Source: CAZRUA01 sp964603125
Lineage (GTDB): Bacteria; Bacteroidota; Bacteroidia; B-17B0; Aurantibacillaceae
Assembly: GCA_964603125.1 (NCBI GenBank)
Contig: CAZRUA010000030.1
Span: 1-34,628 of the forward strand
Direction: 5' to 3'
DNA: 34,628 bases
Shown: positions 1-9,147 of the stretch, piece after piece
Layout of the letters: each line of letters opens with the position of its first letter
Numbering within the stretch: position 1 is the first letter of the stretch
Translations under genes and position numbers: made by a program
Notes under the pieces: model-generated
What the model saw: only the letters and a program-made list of their open reading frames with translations
Told to the model about the DNA's origin: nothing
Databases searched by the model: none

Positions 1-34
1 CAAACGATACGGCGCGACCGGCAGGACCGCTGGA
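1..34. other. Left-edge sequence that breaks the repeat; possible adapter or assembly artefact
   Basis: Bases 1-34 are about 68 percent G+C (23 of 34), far above the rest of the window, and do not encode the TVxxNPVPVAP strand that precedes every other SIC motif. Normal repeat coding resumes at 35. Bases 6-14 (GATACGGCG), and 11 of 12 bases at 3-14, match the start of the Illumina P5 adapter as I remember it. The stretch stays in frame, so chance or real divergence is possible. Confidence 0.4.
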
Positions 35-3000
35 ACAGCAGCTGGAGTTTCAATTTGTCCAAATAACTCAACAACATTAAGTGCAAGCGGACCAAGTGGA
101 ACTTATAACTGGTATTCAGTTAGTACTGGAGGTACAACATTGCAAACAGGAACAAGTTATACAACGCCTTCTTTGAGTGCAAATACAACATATTACGTGG
201 AAGTTACAAGTGGTGCTGGCTGTCCAAGTCCTAGAACGCCAGTTACAGTTACAATGAATCCAGTTCCTGTGGCGCCAACAGCAGCAGCAGCTAGTATTTG
301 TTCAGGTAACACAGCTACATTAACTGCAACTGCGCCAGGTGGTACATACAATTGGTACACAGTTAGTACAGGTGGTTCAAGTATTCAAACGGGTGCAAGT
401 TATACAACTCCTTCTCTAAGTTCAACTACTACTTATTATGTTGAATCATTGAATGGATCAGGTTGTACAGGACCACGTCAAGCAGTTACAGTTACAGTTA
501 ATAATTTACCTGTTGCACCAACAGCAGCAAGTACATCAATTTGCCCTGGAAGCACAGCAACTTTAACGGCTACTGCGCCAGGCGGAACTTATAATTGGTA
601 CACAGTTAGTACAGGCGGTTCAAGTGTTCAATCAGGAGCAAGTTACACAACACCTGCATTAAGCGCAACAACAACTTATTATGTTGAAGCTACAACTGGT
701 TCAGGTTGTATTGGTCCAAGAACAGCTGTTAACGTTACAATGAATGCGGTGCCAGTAGCTCCTACTGCATCAAGCCCTTCAATTTGTAGTGGCGCAACAG
801 CAACATTAACAGCAACAGCTCCAGGCGCAACCTATAATTGGTTTAATGTTAGTTCGGGTGGAGCAAGTTTGCAAACTGGAGCTAGTTATACGACACCAGC
901 ATTAAGTTCAACAACTACATACTATGTTCAATCAACTAACGTTAGCGGGTGTACAGGTCCAAGAACAGCAGTTACAGTAACGGTGAATAATTTACCTGTG
1001 GCACCAACCGCTGCAGGGACAACGATTTGTGCTAATAACACAGCTACTTTAACTGCTACAGCGCCAGGTGGAACTTACAATTGGTACACTGTTAGTACAG
1101 GTGGTTCAAGTGTTCAAGCTGGAGCAAGTTATACAACGCCAAGTTTAACGGGTACAACTACTTATTATGTTGAAGCTACAAATGGTTCAGGATGTATAGG
1201 GCCAAGAACAGCAGTTACAGTAAATGTGAATCCTTTACCTGCATTACCAACTGCAGCTTCGGTTGCAATTTGTTCTGGATTATCAACAACGGTTACAGCA
1301 ACAGCTCCAGGCGGAACTTATAATTGGTATACAGCCCCTACGGGTGGAACTTTAATTACTACAGGTGCTTCATATACAACACCTACATTATCTGCTACTA
1401 CAACTTATTATGTTGATGCTACTAGCGCAGCAGGTTGTGTTGGACCTCGTAGAGCAGTTACAGTAACAGTAAATGCATTGCCAACTATTAACTCTGGTGC
1501 AGCAGTTGTAACACCTTCTAATTGTGGTGGTGCAACGGGTGCGATTTCTGGAGTTACTGCAAGTGGTACGCCAACTTTAAATTATTCATGGAATAGTATT
1601 CCTGTTCAAAATACAGCAAATTTAACAAACGTAGCTGCTGGTACTTATACTTTAACAGTAACAGATGGTAATGGTTGTGTTAGAACATATAGTAATACAA
1701 TAGGTAACCCAGGTGCACCTTCAGCGCCTACATTGTCTAATGCAGCACCTACAGTTTGTGCTGGTGCCAACATTACATTAACTATTTCTGCTCCTGTTGG
1801 AGGAACTACATATAACTGGTCTGGTCCAGGTGTTGCGGTTGGAACTACAGGTACTAGCTTAGTAGTTAATAACATAACAACAGGTCAGGCAGGCGCATAT
1901 TCAGTTACTGCTACTGCGGCGGGATGTACAGGTGCTGCTACTACACAAACAGTAACAGTTAATGCAAATCCTGTTGCGAATGCAACATCAAGTGTAACAT
2001 CTTTCTGTTCTGGTTCAACAATTAATTTAAGCGCAGTATCTTCAGTTGCTGGAGGTTCTTCTACAATACCTGCAAATGGATACCAATGGTTTTTAGGTGG
2101 TTCTCCAATTGGAGGAGCAACTTCTGTGGGCTATACAGCAACTACAGGAGGTAATTACACAGTTCAAGTAACTAACTCAAACGGATGTTCAAATACTTCT
2201 GCTAACTTAGCTATAACTGTTAATCCTCTTCCAGTAATAAATACCGCAACTTCAACAATTACAAGCAGTTCTTGTACCTCTGCAACAGGATCAATTAGTG
2301 GTGTAACTTCTTCAGGCTCTCCATTAATAACTTATTCATGGTATAATGCAGGTTTCACTTTAATCAGCAGTTCAACAACTTCATCTACGTTACCAAATGT
2401 GGCTGCAGGAAATTACATTCTAGTTGTTACTGATGGAAACGGTTGCAAAGATACAGTTAATGCACCTCTAACGGTTAATACAGTAGGTGCTCCTCCAGCT
2501 CCAGCTATTACAGGTGCTAATACTTATTGTGCAGGCGATGTGTTTACAGCATTAACAGTTACACCAGCTGGTGGAAATACAGTAACTTGGTATTCTGACG
2601 CAGGTTTAACAACTATAATCGGAACAGGAAATACATATACTCCAACAGCTGCTGGCACTTACTATGCATCTGAAACTGCAAGTGGTTGTCAAAGTGCTGG
2701 AACAAGTCAAGTTATTACAGTTAATCCATTACCAACTGTAACTGGTTCTTCAAATGATTCAACTATTTGTGCAGGTGATCAAGTTACTTTAAACGGTATT
2801 GGAGCTACTTCATACACTTGGAGTGGTGGAGCTACTAACGCAACTCCAACTACTCCAGCAGGAACTACCACTTATACAGTTACAGGGACAGATGCTAATG
2901 GATGTGTAAATACTGGTACTTTAACAATTAATGTAAATCCATTACCAACTGTAACGGCTAATTCTAATGCAGGTACAGCAATTTGTGCAGGTTCAAGTAT

Positions 3001-5278
3001 TACTTTAACTGGTGGTGGAGCTTCTTCATACACTTGGTCGGGAGGTGTTACTGATGGTGTTTCATTCACTCCTAGCGGAGCTGCTACATACACAGTAACT
3101 GGTACGGATGCAAATGGTTGTGTTAATACGGCAACAATTTCGGTAAACGAAAATCCTTTACCTGTTATTAATACTAGTGCAGTTGTTGTAACAAATACTT
3201 CTTGTACAGCAGCAACAGGATCTATAACTGGTGTTACTTCAACTGGCGCACCAACAGTTAATTTCTCTTGGTATAATGCTTCAGGAAATTTATTAGTAAC
3301 AAATACAACAGGTGATTTAACAAATATTGGTTCTGGAAATTATACATTAATAGTTGTTGACGGAAATGGTTGTGTTGATACAACAAATACTCCAGTAACG
3401 GTATCTGTATTAAATGCTCCTGCTGCTCCAGCTTTAACTGGTCCAACAACATATTGTGCAGGCCAAACTTTAAATGCTTTAACAGCAACGCCTTCTAATG
3501 TTTCAAATACTTTGGTTTGGTATTCTGATGCAGCTTTAACTAATCAAGTTGCTGGAAATGTAACTACATTTACTCCAACTTCGGCAGGTACTTATTACGT
3601 TACTGAAACAAGTAATGGTTGTACAAGTAACTCAGCTTCAATAACAGTTGTGGTTAATCCTTTGCCAAACGTTATAGCAAATGCATCTAATGATACAATT
3701 TGTACAGGTGCTAATATTACTTTAACGGGTTCTGGTGCTAACAGTTATTCTTGGACTGGTGGTGCAGCAAACGGAGTAAGTTTCTCTCCAAGCACAACAA
3801 CTACATACACTGTAACAGGTACTGCAACAGCAACTGGTTGTCAAAATACTGCATCTGTTACCATTGTTGTAAATCCTTTACCAACAGTTAATGCAACTTC
3901 ATCTCAAACTACTACATGTTCAGGTTCTTCAATTACATTAACCGGAACTGGAACTGCTGTTACTTACTTATGGAATAATGGGGTTGTAGATGGAGTGCCT
4001 TTTGTTCCAACGAGTTCAGGTACTTATTTTGTAATTGGAACTGATGCAAATGGATGTGTAGGAAGTAATTCAATTAATATTAGTGTTAACCCAACACCTG
4101 CTGTAACTGTTGCAGCTACTGACACTGTTTTATGTGCAGGAACTCCAATAACATTAAATGGATCTGGTGCTGTATCATACGTTTGGAATAATGGTGTGGT
4201 AGATAACTTCCAATTTACACCAACTGCTACTAATGTTTATATGGTAGTAGGTACTGACGCGAATAACTGTACTGATACAGCTTATGTAACAGTTGTTGTT
4301 AATGCAAACCCAACAGTTAGTGCTGTAGCCTCAATCTCTTCAATTTGTTCTGGTGACGCATTAACTTTAAATGGTGTTGGTACAGCTACTTCGTACTCTT
4401 GGAGTAATGGTGTTGTTGATGGAGTGGCGTTTAACCCAACTGCAACTGCTACTTATACTGTAACAGGAACTAATGTTGATGGATGTCAAGATACAGCAAC
4501 AATTACAGTTCCAGTTGGAGCTCTTCCAAATTTAACAGTTCAATCAAACGATTCTATTTCATGTGGAAACGCAACAGCTATTTTATTTGCTAATTCTTCA
4601 ACAGCAAACGTAGGATATAGCTGGACAGGACCTTCAGTAGTTTCTGGAGCTAATACAGCAACTCCTACTGTTGGATCAGCAGGAACTTATAATGTTGTAG
4701 TAACAGATATTGCAACAGGATGTTCTAGCTCAGATACTGTTTTGGTAAGTGATTTTGGTACAATAGCTAATTTCACAGCAAATATCACTTCAGGTTTCTC
4801 TCCATTACCTGTTAACTTTACTAATACAAGTACAAATGCAACTTCTTATTCTTGGAATTTTGGAGGCGCTGGTACTTCAACAGCGGTTAACCCATCATTT
4901 ACATTTAATAATGGAGGTACTTATACGGTAATTTTAACAGCTAGTGATGCTTCAGGTTCATGTCAAGATACAGCATCTGTAACAATAATAGTTGAGTCTT
5001 CTGCTCAAATTTTAATTCCGAATGTATTTACTCCAAATGGTGATGGTAATAATGATGTATTCTTCATCAATGCTATCGGTATCGAAACTTTAAATGCTGA
5101 CATCTTTAATCGTTGGGGACAAAAAGTTTTCCAAATAACAGCTCCAAACCAAGTTTGGGACGGTACTATGATTAATGGAGAAAAAGCTTCTGAAGGAACT
5201 TACTATTACATGTTGAAAGCAAAAGGATATGATGGTAAAGAATTCGAATACCAAGGTCCAGTTAACTTGTTCAATTAA
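2..5278 (+). CDS. Giant T9SS-exported repeat adhesin, 5' end missing (CHU_C / type B sorting domain)
   Basis: The reading frame is open to the left edge, so the N-terminus and signal peptide lie outside. About 1,758 residues are visible. From the left there are six 81-residue Ig-like repeats (to about base 1489). Then come SprB-like modules near 1487, 2236 and 3164, each with a TVTDGNGC-like ending, mixed with further Ig-like domains of about 70-90 residues that start with a xxxxCxG strand and end in GC. A PKD-like domain follows (about 4760-4995). The last 90 residues (about 5000-5278) are the gliding-motility-associated C-terminal domain, with PNVFTPNGDGNND, NRWGQKVF and GTYYY motifs; by family knowledge this is the T9SS type B sorting signal. 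Expected role: a long surface filament for adhesion or gliding, as for SprB-like proteins. The repeat region is rich in Thr, Ser, Gly, Ala, Asn and Val and almost lacks Lys. The specific ligand cannot be inferred. Confidence 0.93.
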   Translation, partial: KRYGATGRTAGTAAGVSICPNNSTTLSASGPSGTYNWYSVSTGGTTLQTGTSYTTPSLSANTTYYVEVTSGAGCPSPRTPVTVTMNPVPVAPTAAAASICSGNTATLTATAPGGTYNWYTVSTGGSSIQTGASYTTPSLSSTTTYYVESLNGSGCTGPRQAVTVTVNNLPVAPTAASTSICPGSTATLTATAPGGTYNWYTVSTGGSSVQSGASYTTPALSATTTYYVEATTGSGCIGPRTAVNVTMNAVPVAPTASSPSICSGATATLTATAPGATYNWFNVSSGGASLQTGASYTTPALSSTTTYYVQSTNVSGCTGPRTAVTVTVNNLPVAPTAAGTTICANNTATLTATAPGGTYNWYTVSTGGSSVQAGASYTTPSLTGTTTYYVEATNGSGCIGPRTAVTVNVNPLPALPTAASVAICSGLSTTVTATAPGGTYNWYTAPTGGTLITTGASYTTPTLSATTTYYVDATSAAGCVGPRRAVTVTVNALPTINSGAAVVTPSNCGGATGAISGVTASGTPTLNYSWNSIPVQNTANLTNVAAGTYTLTVTDGNGCVRTYSNTIGNPGAPSAPTLSNAAPTVCAGANITLTISAPVGGTTYNWSGPGVAVGTTGTSLVVNNITTGQAGAYSVTATAAGCTGAATTQTVTVNANPVANATSSVTSFCSGSTINLSAVSSVAGGSSTIPANGYQWFLGGSPIGGATSVGYTATTGGNYTVQVTNSNGCSNTSANLAITVNPLPVINTATSTITSSSCTSATGSISGVTSSGSPLITYSWYNAGFTLISSSTTSSTLPNVAAGNYILVVTDGNGCKDTVNAPLTVNTVGAPPAPAITGANTYCAGDVFTALTVTPAGGNTVTWYSDAGLTTIIGTGNTYTPTAAGTYYASETASGCQSAGTSQVITVNPLPTVTGSSNDSTICAGDQVTLNGIGATSYTWSGGATNATPTTPAGTTTYTVTGTDANGCVNTGTLTINVNPLPTVTANSNAGTAICAGSSITLTGGGASSYTWSGGVTDGVSFTPSGAATYTVTGTDANGCVNTATISVNENPLPVINTSAVVVTNTSCTAATGSITGVTSTGAPTVNFSWYNASGNLLVTNTTGDLTNIGSGNYTLIVVDGNGCVDTTNTPVTVSVLNAPAAPALTGPTTYCAGQTLNALTATPSNVSNTLVWYSDAALTNQVAGNVTTFTPTSAGTYYVTETSNGCTSNSASITVVVNPLPNVIANASNDTICTGANITLTGSGANSYSWTGGAANGVSFSPSTTTTYTVTGTATATGCQNTASVTIVVNPLPTVNATSSQTTTCSGSSITLTGTGTAVTYLWNNGVVDGVPFVPTSSGTYFVIGTDANGCVGSNSINISVNPTPAVTVAATDTVLCAGTPITLNGSGAVSYVWNNGVVDNFQFTPTATNVYMVVGTDANNCTDTAYVTVVVNANPTVSAVASISSICSGDALTLNGVGTATSYSWSNGVVDGVAFNPTATATYTVTGTNVDGCQDTATITVPVGALPNLTVQSNDSISCGNATAILFANSSTANVGYSWTGPSVVSGANTATPTVGSAGTYNVVVTDIATGCSSSDTVLVSDFGTIANFTANITSGFSPLPVNFTNTSTNATSYSWNFGGAGTSTAVNPSFTFNNGGTYTVILTASDASGSCQDTASVTIIVESSAQILIPNVFTPNGDGNNDVFFINAIGIETLNADIFNRWGQKVFQITAPNQVWDGTMINGEKASEGTYYYMLKAKGYDGKEFEYQGPVNLFN
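35..1489 (+). repeat. Tandem array of six 243-bp (81-codon) Ig-like repeat units
   Basis: The Ile codon of the conserved [S/T/A]-I-C motif falls at 53, 296, 539, 782, 1025 and 1268, that is exactly every 243 bases with no insertion or deletion. Each unit reads approximately IC..xTATLTATAPGGTYNW, then YTVSTGGSS, GASYTTP, TTTYYVE, GSGC.GPR and AVTVTVN. It contains two cysteines 55 residues apart. The expected seventh position (1511) is instead the start of a SprB-like module. Confidence 0.95.
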
Positions 5279-5296
5279 TGAAAAATATTCTTAGCT

Positions 5297-5329
5297 TTAA
5301 AAGGTCTCGGTTTTGCCGGGACCTTTTTC
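5297..5329 (+). terminator. Rho-independent terminator of the adhesin gene
   Basis: AAAGGTCTCGG (5300-5310) pairs with CCGGGACCTTT (5316-5326) with one G-T wobble. The loop is TTTTG and a T run follows. It begins about 20 bases after the stop codon. Confidence 0.88.
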
Positions 5330-5452
5330 GTTTATAGAGGTTCGAACTATAAATTACTGGTTTTGCATATGTCCCAACATGTAAATGTAGTGTTGTTATT
5401 CATCCCAAAACCTTTTTGAACATCCCAATTGATTGATAAACAGCCCTTATAG

Positions 5453-5484
5453 TTGGACTCTCCTCTTTGTTGGTTATACTTTTG
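5453..5484 (+). promoter_or_regulatory. Bacteroidota-type promoter for the DUF2306-like gene
   Basis: A -33 TTG (5453-5455) and a -7 TACTTTTG (5477-5484), which fits TAnnTTTG, are separated by 21 bases. The start codon at 5501 lies 16 bases after the -7 box, so the leader should be very short. The TTG at 5453 is in frame with the gene but belongs to the promoter, which argues against translation starting there. Confidence 0.7.
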
Positions 5485-5500
5485 TAAAAAAAATATAATT

Positions 5501-6163
5501 ATGGAACTATTTTCTAAAATCATTTTGTATGCACACATTTTATGTGGCACCATTGCTTTGTTTGCAGGAGTATCTGCAATTGCATTAAAGAATAATATTA
5601 AATGGCATAAAAGGGTTGGATATACCTTTTACATCTGTATGACAGGAGTTTTTTTATCCAGCATGTATTTATCAATTCACAAACGAAGCATGTTTTTATT
5701 TTTAGTGGGTTTATTTACCTACCACGGAGCTTTAATTGGGTATAGAGCCTTAAAGCATAAGAAATTACATTTAGGTGTTGGAGTTGCTAAATTAGATTTT
5801 GTGATTGAGTATTTTGGTGGAATTATTTATTTGGGTTTGATAGGATTTGCAATTTATTTTTATACATTATTTCAAAATAGTGAAGCCTTAATTCCGTTGG
5901 TATTTGGTTTAATTGGTTTAAGAGGTGTGATATTAAACTTGCGTGTTTACTATACCTTAAAAGTGAGTAAGAATTATTGGCTCATTAAACACGTAGGTAA
6001 TATGATGGGGTCATACATTGGAACCATCACGGCTTTTGTTGTGAACATGAATAAATATTTGCATTTGCCCGAGTTGGTTATTTGGCTAGGACCAACGTTA
6101 ATATTAGTCCCAATTATTGTAATGGAAACGCGAAAAATTAAATCAGGAAGAAGATTGGTTTAA
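5501..6163 (+). CDS. DUF2306-like multi-pass membrane protein
   Basis: This is a 220-residue integral membrane protein with about seven hydrophobic segments. The N-terminus carries the layout I associate with DUF2306: a HILCG...ALFAG segment in the first helix, then KWHKRVGYTFYICM, where the His-Lys-Arg and Gly-Tyr form the recognisable motif. No catalytic residues are evident and the function of the family is unknown to me. ATG 5501 is chosen because it follows the promoter and starts directly at the first amphipathic helix; an in-frame TTG at 5453 would add 16 residues encoded by promoter sequence. It stands alone between the adhesin terminator and phaB. The next gene's likely promoter overlaps its last codons. 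Confidence 0.75.
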   Translation: MELFSKIILYAHILCGTIALFAGVSAIALKNNIKWHKRVGYTFYICMTGVFLSSMYLSIHKRSMFLFLVGLFTYHGALIGYRALKHKKLHLGVGVAKLDFVIEYFGGIIYLGLIGFAIYFYTLFQNSEALIPLVFGLIGLRGVILNLRVYYTLKVSKNYWLIKHVGNMMGSYIGTITAFVVNMNKYLHLPELVIWLGPTLILVPIIVMETRKIKSGRRLV

Positions 6164-6185
6164 TGTTTTTTAATTAATATATTTG
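6155..6185 (+). promoter_or_regulatory. Candidate promoter upstream of phaB
   Basis: TTG (6155-6157, inside the last codons of the preceding gene) and TATATTTG (6178-6185) are separated by 20 bases. This would give phaB an AT-rich leader of about 90 bases, longer than for the other genes here. No riboswitch-like structure was recognised in the leader. Confidence 0.5.
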
Positions 6186-6283
6186 ATTAGTAAGTTTTTC
6201 AATTTTATTTATAAAAACACAAACTTGTTTTAACACTCAAAATTGATATTAAACTTAATTCTGTATTCAAATTAAATATATTC

Positions 6284-7033
6284 ATGATGGAAAATTCGAA
6301 CAAAAGAACGGTATTAGTTACAGGCGCTACAGGTGGACTTGGAACTGCGATGTGTAAAAAGTTATTTCAAGATAATTATACAGTTGTTGGTAATTACCAC
6401 ACTAAGGAAAAGGCCGAAAAATGGATGGAACAAATGCAAAGTGAGGGTTTTACCATTGAACTTTTTTATGGTGATGTAAGTGATTTTGAAAGTACTGGTA
6501 ATATGATAAAGGCAATTGAAGCTAAGTATGGTCATATTGATACACTTGTAAACAATGCTGGTATTACGCGTGATGGTAGATTAATTAATATGAAAGTTGA
6601 AGATTGGCATGCTGTTATTAATACAAATTTAAATAGTGTTTTCAATTGTACTAAACACGTTATACAAGGTATGATTGATAGAAATTTCGGACGAATAATA
6701 AATATTTCTTCCGTAAATGGGCAACGTGGTCAATTTGGGCAAACAAATTACTCAGCAGCAAAAGCCGGAATGCACGGCTTTACCAAATCTTTAGCAATGG
6801 AAGTGGCAAAATATGGCGTTACAGTTAATACTATCTCTCCAGGTTATATTGGTACTGATATGGTTATGGCAGTTCCTGAAAAGGTTTTAAATCAAATTGT
6901 AGCGCAGGTGCCAATGGGAAGATTAGGAGGAACGCATGAAGTAGCCCATTTAGTTTCTTTTTTAGCAAGTGAAGAAACTAGTTTTATTACAGGAGCTAAC
7001 TATAGTATAAATGGAGGTCAGCATGTTTATTAG
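6284..7033 (+). CDS. phaB: Acetoacetyl-CoA reductase (NAD(P)H-dependent SDR)
   Basis: A 249-residue classical short-chain dehydrogenase/reductase. The nucleotide-binding motif TGATGGLG is at 13-20 and NNAG at 90-93. The catalytic set is Asn115, Ser143, Tyr156 and Lys160. The segment around VNGQRGQFGQTNYSAAKAG and the ending SINGGQHV are characteristic of PhaB rather than FabG, which usually differs at the GQ/GQTNY stretch and the C-terminus. Expected reaction: reduction of acetoacetyl-CoA to (R)-3-hydroxybutyryl-CoA in the cytoplasm, for polyhydroxybutyrate or a related pathway. No phaA or phaC is in the window, so polymer synthesis is not shown. A 3-oxoacyl-ACP reductase (FabG) is the main alternative. 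A second ATG at 6287 is equally possible as the start. Confidence 0.82.
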   Translation: MMENSNKRTVLVTGATGGLGTAMCKKLFQDNYTVVGNYHTKEKAEKWMEQMQSEGFTIELFYGDVSDFESTGNMIKAIEAKYGHIDTLVNNAGITRDGRLINMKVEDWHAVINTNLNSVFNCTKHVIQGMIDRNFGRIINISSVNGQRGQFGQTNYSAAKAGMHGFTKSLAMEVAKYGVTVNTISPGYIGTDMVMAVPEKVLNQIVAQVPMGRLGGTHEVAHLVSFLASEETSFITGANYSINGGQHVY

Positions 7034-7120
7034 TATGTACTATTAAAACTTATTTGTTGAAAAGATAGCTTGTAAAGTAATTCAAAGCCATAATTATGAA
7101 GTAATTTGCATCTTAATACT

Positions 7121-9145
7121 ATGAGCAAATTTCTATCTGTTATTCGTGATAAGCATGCCTTATGGTACAAAGCATTTTTGTTTTTGTGCAGTTTGGTTTT
7201 TATCGTTTATTTTCTACCTAAGGAAAATGAATTTAATTACAACTATGCTAATCTTCATAACAAGCCATGGAATTACGAAAACTTAACAGCCCCATTTAAT
7301 TTTCCAATTACAAAAACAGATGCAGAGTTTAATGCTGAAAAGCAATCAGCGTTTTTAGATAGAAAGGTGTTTTTTGATTATAACGAAATTACTTTTAAAA
7401 GTAAGTTAGTTGAATTTTCGGAAATTAAATCTCAATATAAAGCCGACGCGCAAAAGGTTTTAGATTCTTTATTTAAACGTGGTATTATTGAACGTGTTGA
7501 TTCGGTTGATTTCACGGCTAATTCAGTTATTCAAGTAAGAAAGAATGGCTTGGTTGAAGACAAAAAGTATTCGGATTATTTTACTTTGCCAGAAGCTCTA
7601 ATGTTTGCAGAGTCTTTTGCCGAGAATAATAAAATTACGCCACGCGATTCATTTGTGAATCTGATTAGTAATTACATTTCTCAAACTGTAATATTTAATC
7701 AATCATTAACCCAAAAAAGTTGGGAGCAGGATTTAAGTAATATACTTCCGGTTAAAAACTTAATTTTAAAAGGGCAAAGTATTATAAATAAAGGAGAAAT
7801 TTTAGGTGACGATAAGTTTTTAGTGTTGTCCTCTCTTCAAAATGAAATTGCTAATAGGCAAGGGGGAGGACAAGATTATTTTCTTTTAATAACAGGACAG
7901 GTAATTGTTGCGGCTTTATCCCTTTGTATGCTTTTTTTATTTTTGGCCTTTTTTCGAAAGAATATTTTTTCTCAAAATTCGCACGTAACTTTTTTAGCAA
8001 TCATTGTTTGTTTATTTGTTTTCGTAGCTTCTAAGGTTGATGCAAGTGATAAAATAAGTTTGTATTTTGTTCCTTTTGCATTAGCACCAATTTTAATTCG
8101 TGCTTTTTTTGATACAAGAACAGCTCTTTTTGCTCATCTCAACATTGTATTATTAGCTTCGTTTTTTGCTACCGAAAGATTTGAATTTATGTTTATTCAA
8201 ATTGTTGCGGGGATCTCAGCAATTTTCAGTATTGCTAATATGACAAGACGTTCACAATTGTTATTATCAGCTTTTATTGTATTTACAGTTTATGCACTTT
8301 CGTTTATTGCGTTAACGTTTATTTTAGAAAACAGATCTCATGATATTAATTTATCCGATTTCGGTGTTTTTGCAGTTTCTTCTTTTATGATTTTATTAGC
8401 TTTCCCACTTTTCTTTTTGTTCGAAAAGAGCTTTGGTTTTATTTCGGACTTTACTTTGGTTGAATTAAGTGATACGAATAGCAACCAATTGCTTAGAGAT
8501 TTGGCAACCATTTGCCCTGGAACTTTTCAGCATACAATACAAGTGGCTAGTATGGCCGAAGAGGTGATTCGTAAAATAGGAGGAAACCCTCTTTTAATAA
8601 GGGCTGGAGCTATGTATCATGATATTGGTAAAATGGATAATCCAAAATATTTTACTGAGAATCAAGTTGCAGGTTATAACCCACACGAAGAATTAGGATA
8701 CGAGGAAAGTGCGCAAATTATTATTAGCCATGTTATTAAAGGTATTGAGAAAGCAAAAGCTAATCGTATTCCTGAGCAAATTATTGATTTTATTCGTACA
8801 CATCACGGTACGGGTTTAACACGTTATTTTTATAAAAAGTACCAGTTAGAAAATGAGGGTAAATCTTTGGATGATTCAGCATTTAGGTATCCTGGGCCAA
8901 TTCCATTTAGTAAGGAAACAGCCGTGTTAATGATGGCTGACAGTGTTGAGGCTGCAAGTAGAAGTTTAAAATCGTACGATGCAGTTACTATTGATGAATT
9001 GGTAGATAGAATTATCAATTCACAAATTGAAGAGCAGCAGTTTTTAAATGCTGATATAACTTTTAGGGATATTACAAACATTAAAAAAATATTCAAGAAA
9101 CGCTTAATGAATATTTATCATGTTCGAGTAGAATACCCTCGATAA
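7121..9145 (+). CDS. pgpH: 7TM HD-domain phosphodiesterase, PgpH-like (c-di-AMP hydrolysis)
   Basis: A 674-residue membrane protein. One N-terminal helix (about 20-36) is followed by an extracytoplasmic 7TMR-HDED-like region, a cluster of about seven membrane helices (about 255-430) and a C-terminal cytoplasmic HD domain. The metal-site residues are visible: His471 (TFQH), His500-Asp501 (YHDIGK), His537 (ISHV), His561-His562 (THHGT) and Asp607 (MADS). By family knowledge, PgpH proteins cleave cyclic di-AMP to pApA, so this gene probably controls that messenger; the cyclase is not in the window. ATG 7121 is preferred over an in-frame TTG at 7106, which lies in a TAATTTG box that may be the -7 element. 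It converges on the M28 peptidase gene with only two bases between the stop codons. Confidence 0.85.
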   Translation: MSKFLSVIRDKHALWYKAFLFLCSLVFIVYFLPKENEFNYNYANLHNKPWNYENLTAPFNFPITKTDAEFNAEKQSAFLDRKVFFDYNEITFKSKLVEFSEIKSQYKADAQKVLDSLFKRGIIERVDSVDFTANSVIQVRKNGLVEDKKYSDYFTLPEALMFAESFAENNKITPRDSFVNLISNYISQTVIFNQSLTQKSWEQDLSNILPVKNLILKGQSIINKGEILGDDKFLVLSSLQNEIANRQGGGQDYFLLITGQVIVAALSLCMLFLFLAFFRKNIFSQNSHVTFLAIIVCLFVFVASKVDASDKISLYFVPFALAPILIRAFFDTRTALFAHLNIVLLASFFATERFEFMFIQIVAGISAIFSIANMTRRSQLLLSAFIVFTVYALSFIALTFILENRSHDINLSDFGVFAVSSFMILLAFPLFFLFEKSFGFISDFTLVELSDTNSNQLLRDLATICPGTFQHTIQVASMAEEVIRKIGGNPLLIRAGAMYHDIGKMDNPKYFTENQVAGYNPHEELGYEESAQIIISHVIKGIEKAKANRIPEQIIDFIRTHHGTGLTRYFYKKYQLENEGKSLDDSAFRYPGPIPFSKETAVLMMADSVEAASRSLKSYDAVTIDELVDRIINSQIEEQQFLNADITFRDITNIKKIFKKRLMNIYHVRVEYPR

Positions 9146-9147
9146 AA

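Noticed and set aside
1645..3488. Several open frames of 70-80 codons in other frames of the adhesin repeats
   Set aside because: They mirror the repeat nucleotide pattern and vary with it; all are shadows of the adhesin.
5347..5553. Minus-strand open frame of 68 codons upstream of and overlapping the DUF2306-like gene
   Set aside because: It overlaps the promoter and first codons of a well-supported gene, shows no domain and has odd composition.
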